NCBI GenBank assembly: GCA_023313575.1
Contig: JAJTTP010000015.1
Span: 744,001-808,000, forward strand
Source: Eutypella sp. D-1
Taxonomy: Eukaryota > Ascomycota > Sordariomycetes > Xylariales > Diatrypaceae
Direction: 5' to 3'
DNA: 64,000 bases
Under the pieces are notes generated by a model, which saw only the letters and a program-made list of their open reading frames with translations, had not been told where the DNA came from and did not search any database. Every line of letters starts with the position of its first letter. The stretch's first letter is position 1. The position numbers and the translations under genes were made by a program. This document shows positions 56,916 through 64,000 of this stretch, piece by piece.

Positions 56916-59241
56916 TTAGGCGATGTGCTCGGAATCGGCGATGACGCCGCCCTTCTCCCGGATCTCCTGGGCGCGGCGCTCGACGTCGGCGGCGATGTTG
57001 GCGGTGTACTTGGACTTGTCGGAGCCCGGAACGATCCAGGGCGCGTGGGTGAAGAGGTAGTTCATCTCCTCGAGCGGCAGCTTCTTGGTCTCGGGCAGCA
57101 GCAGGTAGAAGAACACCGCGTTGGTGAAGTTGCATATCACGAACAGCAGGAAGTACTTCCACCCAACCGCATCGATCGCGATCTGCGTCACCTGCCCGAT
57201 CATCGTGTTGAACGCGTAGCTCGTCATCGTCGCGATAGACACGCCCTTGCTGCGCGTATGCGTGTCGAAAATCTCGGCGGGGATGATCCTAACAAAAGGG
57301 CATGCTTGTTAGTATTTTTGTCCCACCTTTGCTTTTCCCTATGCACCCTTATTCTTATCTCGGGGCAATGCAAGGGTGTCTACTTACCAAGACAGCGGTC
57401 CACAGGCGAAGGAGAACGAGATGTTGAAGAGCCAGGTACTAGAGTATCAAATTAGCCTTCTTGCTTTTCTGGTCTTCTAGGTCTTGTCGTTACTTACACG
57501 ATGATGAAGCCCCATCCGGCTGAACCGCCAGACTCAGCTCCAGGGGGGAATTCCTCTGCGCGAGTTTGTTAGCGACTAGAATAGATGGAAGAGGTTATGA
57601 TTTAGTGGTTAATGTTTCACTTACTAATAAGGATTGCCGCGACGAGGAACATGATACAGTTAACCAGCATACCGACGATGAGTGTCGGGCGGCGTCCAAT
57701 CCTGTCGATCAGCAGCATGCATAACGCCTGAGCGATCAGGGCGAGCACACTGTTGATGGCCTGGTATTTAAGCGTGTCCGAGGTAGAGATGCCGATCTGC
57801 TCGAAGATGGGCACAGAGAAATATTGAATCGCGGAAACGCCCGTCATCTGGATAGAGGCCTGGACCGCGCAGGCGAGGAACAGGCGTCGGAAAGCGGATC
57901 TAAGTGAAGGGAAGATTCACGATTAGATTGCTGTCGTTCCACATAGGCAAACTGACTGGTTTCTTGTGGGGGCAGTACTCACTTGTTGGTGAAAAGCTCC
58001 ATGTAGCTCTTTGCTTCATGTTCATGCTCGTAACTGAGTGCTTCCTGTGGTCGGCCTAACGTCAGTGTTTGTTTCTAGGCGTCTTACGCCACACGGGGAA
58101 AGTAGCGAGGGATGAGGGGAGAGACGAACCTGAATTTGGTCGAACTCGGCCCGCACCCAGGAGTCATTGACATCGCCATTCGCGTGTAACTTCGCCAGAT
58201 TCTTCAGGCCCTCTTGGCCACGGTTGTGGTCAATCAGCCAGCGGGGACTTTCGGGGAAGAGCATGATTAGGGCGGCTAGGATAATAGCAGGGGCGTTCTG
58301 GACGCCCAGGGGTACTCTCCACTGGGCCGAGTTGGTGAAGTTGGTGTAGCAGCCGTAAGTCGCCCAACCGGCTATCAAAGAACCAATACCCAACATGAAC
58401 TGTTGCAGACCAGTGACCCGGCCTCGAATCGAGGGATGTGCGATTTCACTCTGGTATACAGCTGCGAAGATGGAAAATCACGCAGGTTAGCACTAAGCCA
58501 TGCAAATATACGGCAATCTAAACAGCTACGCCGCGTCGTATGCACTGAAGAGTATGGATGGAGCTAGTCGATGAGGTTGGTGATTTACTCACTACGCAGA
58601 AAAATTGTCAGTCTTTATATAGGCTTTGTGAGATTAGTAGGGGAGTATCGCTACGTACCGGATAATCATGGTTAGGAAGCCAACTCCAAGACCGGCAATG
58701 GCCCTGCCAGCGTACAAATAGTGAAGGTTTTGCGCCGCCGTTTGGATGGCGCCACCGAGGAGGAAGATGAGGGCGCCCAGCATGATCGTCAGCCGGCGGC
58801 CGAGGTAATCACCAGCAGGTCCAGCAAAGAAAGCGCCGAAGAAGGCTCCGCCCGTGAAGAGAGAGACGACCGTCCCGCTATAAAACAGCAACGGCAAAAC
58901 ACGTTAGCTCATCTGTCGATGTACAGTGTATATGGAATTTGGGGCGGGAGAGTGTATCGATGGACTAAGAGTACTCACTTCTCTGTCCCGTTTGCCTTAA
59001 AAATCTCCTTATAGGAATCGCTCCCCATCACACCTGCTATGACACCCAAATCATATCCATAGAGCACGGAGCCCACAGAGGCAAAGGTGCCCACAAGGAA
59101 CTATATCATGTCGCGCGTAAACTTGCTGTCAGCTCAAACGTTCCGTATTCCAGCGATAAGGTTATCCATCAAGCATCTCTTTTGAGAAAAGAGACGCGCA
59201 TAGACGCTTTGGGCACTTACCTGATAAACCTTTGGCTTCAT
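56916..59241 (-). CDS. MFS sugar (hexose-type) transporter
   Basis: Twelve-TM proton or facilitated sugar porter, 503 residues. Minus-strand exons: 59241-59221, 59100-58979, 58877-58660, 58461-58130, 58044-57983, 57899-57625, 57555-57498, 57438-57388 and 57288-56916. They sum to 504 codons with no phase error. Family marks: LYGYDLGVIAGVM in TM1, GDYLGRR in the first cytosolic loop, PVYQSEIAHPSIRGR after TM4, FPESPRWLIDHNRG at the end of TM6, QMTGVSAIQYFSVPIF in TM7, DRIGRRP, PAEIF in TM10 and PETKKLPLEEM after TM12. The third-to-fourth exon junction works only as a nested twin intron (58462-58659). Exon 1 encodes just MKPKVYQ. Substrate cannot be told from sequence; hexose or a disaccharide is likely. 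Many small introns distinguish it from the intron-poor neighbours. Confidence 0.95.
58462..58659 (-). other. Candidate stwintron (nested twin intron) in the transporter gene
   Basis: On the minus strand the exon ends ATC C. Then comes one G (58659), then a complete 67-nt intron, GTACGT...CTGAC...GCGTAG (58658-58592), then TGAGTAAATC...GCTAAC...TTCGCAG (58591-58462), then CT GTA TAC. Removing the inner intron first creates a perfect outer donor, GTGAGT. Removing the outer intron gives ATC CCT GTA TAC, that is I-P-V-Y-Q-S-E, the conserved motif. A single-step splice from GTACGT leaves the reading phase wrong and hits a stop. Nested introns split between donor bases 1 and 2 are the type known as [D1,2] stwintrons in Pezizomycotina. 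Confidence 0.82.
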
Positions 59242-62200
59242 GTTGACGTCGTGTGTGCTATCATGTAAATAGAAAGATGGATTCAGGAACGTATGTGATC
59301 CGCGAGTCACGGAAAAACGAGATCACTACGTAAAGACAGGTAGATGAAGCGGCGCACGTCCTCGTTCTTATATATATTTACCTAGTATCCCCACACCCAA
59401 CTACAAAACCTCGTTTCATGCAGGCAGTCAGTCATGTAGGTTAGTAAAGAACGTGCCACGCGATGCAGCCAGGGATGTAGCATGCAGGCGTGCTACCCGA
59501 ACCTATTACTACCTTAGCTTAGGGTGATATCTAGAGGTAGTAGTGAACTCCGCGCACAACTACATGGCCAACTACCTACCTAAGTATGTTCAGGAACGAC
59601 TTTAGGGACCAGGAAACGTACCTACCATCTTTCGCGAGCCAATTGTTTGATGAGCTAGCGCTATGAAGCGGAGGATCTCGAGTGGTTTCTCCCGTCGCCT
59701 CCCAGCCCCCCCTGTCAACGAGCCCCAGGTTTGGTTTCCTAGAGCAGATGCGCCCCAATCAGAGGTCTACGTTGCGACACCCTGGTAGTCTTGGCCCGAA
59801 ATCCTGGGGGGTGGGTTGTGGGCTCACCCGATGCGCAATATGGGGATCTGGGGTTTTCTTACCTACTCTGACCCTTCTTTCCTTTCCCCAGCTCGAGTTT
59901 TTTTCTATCCTCTACGGGAATACGGGCGGTTCCACCGCCCGACCCCATGCGGAGAACGAGGGGAAATGGAGGGTAGGATAGAACGCGGTCGTGTGTGCGT
60001 CCCGGTCGCCAGGTTTGCTCTTCCGCCTCATCTCTCCCAATGGAAACGAGCTTTCCCCAAAGAGAGCCGGTTCCCGGTGGTAGGGATCTATTGGATTTGC
60101 TAGACATATGTACGTACCTACATTTTATTCCATATACGAACGGGATTTTGCGATTGGGTGAGAGCTTGTCCCTTTGCAGGTAACCGGCCCGAGTCGTTAC
60201 CACCTGACTTACTATACACATCTTGCCCTAACTATGTATTACCTACCCATAGCAGTTCTGCCAACAGTCTATATACTCAAACTACCCTACACACAAGGCG
60301 GCCTCCTCGACTTGCCATTGCCAACCTCGCTCTGCTCAGACAGTCCTCTTCCTGGCCTACTTAACAGGCGCGCGACTCGATTGAATTGCTATCGCTTGAC
60401 GATGAGTCTGAGTAAGCGGGCCTGGTGGGTACGCATGCCAATGACGCTTCATCATTCCCGACTCTGGAGAAGACGGAAGCCCTCCGCGGTAGAAGGTCAT
60501 TCAGCGTATTTATTTTCTTTTTGAGCCATCAATTTCGACTTAATTATTGACTTAGCTGTTGGATGCATTAATGAGGTTTTTTTTTTCTTTTGTTTTTTGT
60601 GCCATGTGATCCCGTAGTTGTCTATATGTCTAGCAAATACCTAGACACGTGTAGTGTAGACAGACTATCGTACGGGTAGGCGTGTTGTAGCTCATACCAC
60701 CGGACCATCTGACTATGCCTACCTAAAAGTAATTAGGTATATACTTACCAGCGCGACGACGGTAGATCTAATAAGATGGGCTGATGGGATAAAGCTTAAT
60801 ATTTAGATCCGGCCGGTCGTCTCGGAGCACTCGATCTAACCAAGATCTCCTTGGCCTGCAAATAGCCGCACGAGTTGTCGTATTTTGTGTTATGACCCGC
60901 CCCTATGCCTAGACCGGCCGATGGTCTCTCCAACCAAGTTAACAAAAAAAACTAAAAACTAAGTTAAGCACCGCCCTGAACGAATTGTAGTCTTAGGTGC
61001 ACGTTGGAAGAATTTCTGTGTTCATAACTGACTCGGAAATGGTATCGTGTTGGGGGTTTTTCCCCATTGACTCGTGATACAGCCACGCGAATAGGTGTCA
61101 GCTCTGCCTTTTCCTTTCTCGATTTGATTGTGATGGTGAGTATGCTCCTTATCGATCAGATTGTTTATCACCTTAACCTGCATTCAGCTTTGGTGGAGGA
61201 TTTCATGTTGGCCATCGCCGCTTCAGAAACGACTTGCAAATGAATTACCCAATTCATCTTAAGCTGGTGACGCTACGTCAGCTCGTCAATCAACCATACG
61301 AGAAGAGTTACGGTATTATTGCATTTGCAATCACCTTCTACTACAACCAGCTCTTGCGTCCTGCGACATTACCAATTGTTACGTGGCGAAGGACAGGCAC
61401 GCGCGCAATCGCTTACCTGTCGCCAACTACTCAACTGCTTCTCCATGAGCAAGAGTGTGTCTAGACTAGCTGGAGAGATGATAATTACCGCATAGGTCAC
61501 GGTATTCTGACCTTGACATGCCATGCACGATTGGAGCGCCTAACCAATCCACACAATGTGGGTTTCCCCACCCCGCGGGAGAGGGCTCCACCCCCTTTCT
61601 TTTCTTTCAGCTCTCCCCTCAAAAACATTAGCGGTCCCCATGGGCTTAGGGCTCGGCCCCAACATCCGCAAAACACCCATCCCGGCATCCGGGAACCCGA
61701 TGATCATATATAGAGCGAGTAGGTAGACTAGGCAGTTGGAGAGAGCCTCAATGCCGTTCTGTCTAGGTAGGCGTGAAGTCAACGCCCATAAACTAGGTAT
61801 ATTTTGCTTTGCCATCTCCGAAGAAGCGTACTAGCCTTGGTCATTTTTGTTCTCCACGCGTCCCTATAATATAACTTCATTGCTTGAAGCTTAACTTGCC
61901 ACTTCCTTAATAGTAACTACAGGCCCCGTACGTTCTAGAGCTTCTCCTTGACCACGCACTCGGCCGACTCTGGCCCGCGTTCCACCCAAAATTCTACGGC
62001 ATCCTGATGGGAATATTGCATAAGACTCTAGCTAAGCCTATAGGCGTCGTCGAACCTTTCGCGGGAAGTTTATAGGCTAGTACGCTTTCCAATCCTTTCA
62101 TTATCGAGGTCTCAGGATACTGCACTGAGTAGACAGAAGGGTCCAGTATCAAAGCCGGCGAGTGCTAGGCCTGCCCATATTGGTAAAAGCTAGAAGCAGA

Positions 62201-64000
62201 ATGGGGATTGTGGCAATGCACTCTTTGCCTCTCAAGTTGTCTTCTGTAGAGAGGCCTGAAGGCGATATCGTTTTGCATGGGCATATCCTCTCTTTAGTAA
62301 TGGCATTCCGCGCCATCCATGAATTTCGTCCTCGCCTCCCTCAGCTTATTATTGGCCTCGCATCTGGCCTTGGCGTAGTCCTCGCCCGCCTTCTGAAAGC
62401 AACTGCGTATCTTGGGGCCAGTAGCAGGGGTCTTGTAGATTGGAAAATGTATTCCTCAAGTCCTTGCTTCACACAGGGACTCTACACGTAATATCCTATC
62501 ATTCAGGTGATGTAGCCTTTCTATATGAGTACTTGAAACACCATTATCACTTTGGAAAATGGCTTTTTCCAAGCGCTTGAAAGTACATTGGGCTGCATCG
62601 AAACTGGCAAAAGGACCATTTGGGGCAATGACCTGAGCGACGTGCTGACTATAAGCGCCTGTCCAAGGTGTTACAGACTTGACATTCAAGGGCAAAACAC
62701 CGGACGCCGTTCGACGTGTCGAAAACATGGTGCACGGAAAATATAGGTATGGCATACGATATTCCTCAGGTACTGTATGGAATTCCTGAATGGAAAATGG
62801 GGGTTCTCTGTGATAATCAACTGTCCATTGCTCCCATAATACCCATTCGGTCGAGATATCCAAATACGAGAATCGAGCGATCGAGGTTCACACCTGTCCA
62901 TCTTGGAGTATATAAACGGCCACCACTAGGACCTTTGGCGGGCGTAGTTCTGCCTCTAGGATCGGATAACGAAGCCGTCATCACTGGTCTTGATTTTAGA
63001 TAACAGAAGATGTAGAAGGGATGAATACTTAGATTGATCGCTGGCTAGCTAAACGAAAGACTATCTAGTTGAGTGTGATCTCATCCCCTTTTTATATCTA
63101 AAGGGTCACCACCGAAAGTGATGGATCGCCAAGACAAGGTCTAGGCGATCCAATCGCCACGTGATTTCCTTATCAGTGGGTAGGTCTATTCTGGAATGAG
63201 TGGTTTGTAACAGGTCGGTAGTATGGGTGATTCTTCTTTGTTCCGTAGATCCATCCATTACCTTCGGCAGACAATCGAAAGTCGGCCTACAGCACTCGCT
63301 GTGCCAAGCGGGCAAGACTTGGTGCCGGCATCAGCCAAACTGCCGAAACACAATAGGTGATAGAGTAATTCATGCTGATGAGGAGCGTCGACTACCATGG
63401 ACGCGTATGCGGTGTAGAGACCGATATATTTAGTACCTGGTGCAGGCCGGAGCCTTGATGCAGCAGGGACGAGACCAAGGAGGGCACTGATACGGTCTCT
63501 TTTCTTCATACAAGCAGATCTGTGAATTCTCTACAGCGCTATCTCGATATCGTTTCTGCCGTTGGATTCTTGGGAGCTGTGCAGTGTTCGACAGGCTGAC
63601 AGGAAGGTCGAACACGGTATGGAATTCTGACTCAGATGAATGATCGCATGCTGAGCGAGGTGTGATCCTACATAAATGTGGGTGTACCGGTTCAATACAG
63701 GTCAAACTCAGGGGGCCTTGCAGCCGAAAATGACAGCCTCTAACAACATGGGGCCGTTTGCGCCGGTATCGTTTCCTACTTGTGTAACGGACGCGCTTAG
63801 CAGCCAACCCGACGAGTATTCTGTTACAGCCAATCAGCCAATCTGGGTTATGGTGCCAGGCTCCCGTTTGACTGGTTGGACCTTGCCAAACACCTGGGCA
63901 TGACTTCATAGTCCTTTGTTGAGGCTGACACCAACTCGAGCAATGTTTGCCATTTGAAACGCCTATATGTAGCCTGCGGTATGGATGCTTCGACACGCAT
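59242..64000. other. Intergenic or right-edge region, possible gene relics
   Basis: About 4.8 kb without a confident gene. It holds the transporter promoter and several coding-like but broken frames, mainly on the minus strand between 61935 and 62890. Frames at 63430-63996 (minus) and 63676-63903 (plus) overlap each other and have no recognised domain. Confidence 0.6.
61935..62890 (-). pseudogene. Possible decayed gene
   Basis: One minus-strand frame is open from about 62887 to a TGA at 62456, and continues in the same frame to a TAA and then a TAG. Between the stops it reads natural-looking protein, for example FQKAGEDYAKARCEANNKL and RREDMPMQ-like segments. A further open end in another frame reads QDAVEFWVERGPESAECV before a stop near 61936. 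I do not recognise the family. The plus strand is also open over part of this stretch, so this may be chance. Confidence 0.28.

Noticed and set aside
58592..58615. A 17- or 20-nt microexon as the fix for the transporter phase conflict
   Set aside because: It needs a weak AAG acceptor and inserts seven extra residues into a conserved motif; the stwintron model uses consensus signals and restores the exact motif.
1..64000. Transposons or RIP-degraded repeats
   Set aside because: No transposase, integrase or reverse transcriptase motif was recognised, and no large duplicated block was seen by eye; a self-alignment and dinucleotide index would be decisive.

Overview
The window is nuclear DNA of a filamentous ascomycete (Pezizomycotina, most likely a Sordariomycete). 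The basis is short spliceosomal introns (about 50-160 nt) with GTRNGT donors and CTRAC-like branch sites, together with a typical ascomycete gene set: neutral trehalase, mitochondrial ribosomal protein mL58, a BUD2-type RasGAP, Cyp40, Vps62, an MFS hexose-type transporter, and a NACHT-ankyrin protein beside a HET-domain protein. Eleven protein genes are supported in 64 kb. Gene density is low, and intergenic regions of 2-7 kb are full of simple repeats and TAGGTA/TACCTA words. I saw no tRNA, rRNA, CRISPR array or intact transposon.

Layout. A neutral trehalase gene (minus) is cut by the left edge. After about 7.3 kb of non-coding DNA come a seven-TM family 2 glycosyltransferase (plus, 9738-12893), a cysteine-rich F-box-like conserved protein (plus, 14799-16894), mitoribosomal mL58 (minus, 18208-18921) and a disordered Ser/Pro-rich protein (plus, 24174-25277). 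Next is a convergent pair of self/non-self-recognition type genes: NACHT-ankyrin (plus, 27237-about 31702) and HET domain (minus, about 32594-34549). Then follow a BUD2/CLA2-type RasGAP (plus, 41887-45735), cyclophilin-40 (minus, 47533-48826), Vps62 (minus, 50692-52494) and an MFS sugar transporter (minus, 56916-59241). The last 4.7 kb hold only weak coding-like fragments.

Most genes are housekeeping or growth functions and do not form one pathway. The exception is the tail-to-tail NACHT-ANK/HET pair, which looks like an accessory fungal immunity or heterokaryon-incompatibility locus. The most unusual structure is in the sugar transporter. A phase conflict between two well-supported exons is resolved only if one intron lies between the first and second bases of another intron's donor, a nested twin intron (stwintron). 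Other points are a GC-AG intron next to the PKA site of trehalase, a NACHT-ANK reading frame that continues past an in-frame TGA into a conserved-looking C-terminal module, and a 7-bp minisatellite inside the Cyp40 intron.

All exon boundaries were worked out by hand from splice signals, reading phase and remembered family conservation. No database search was run.
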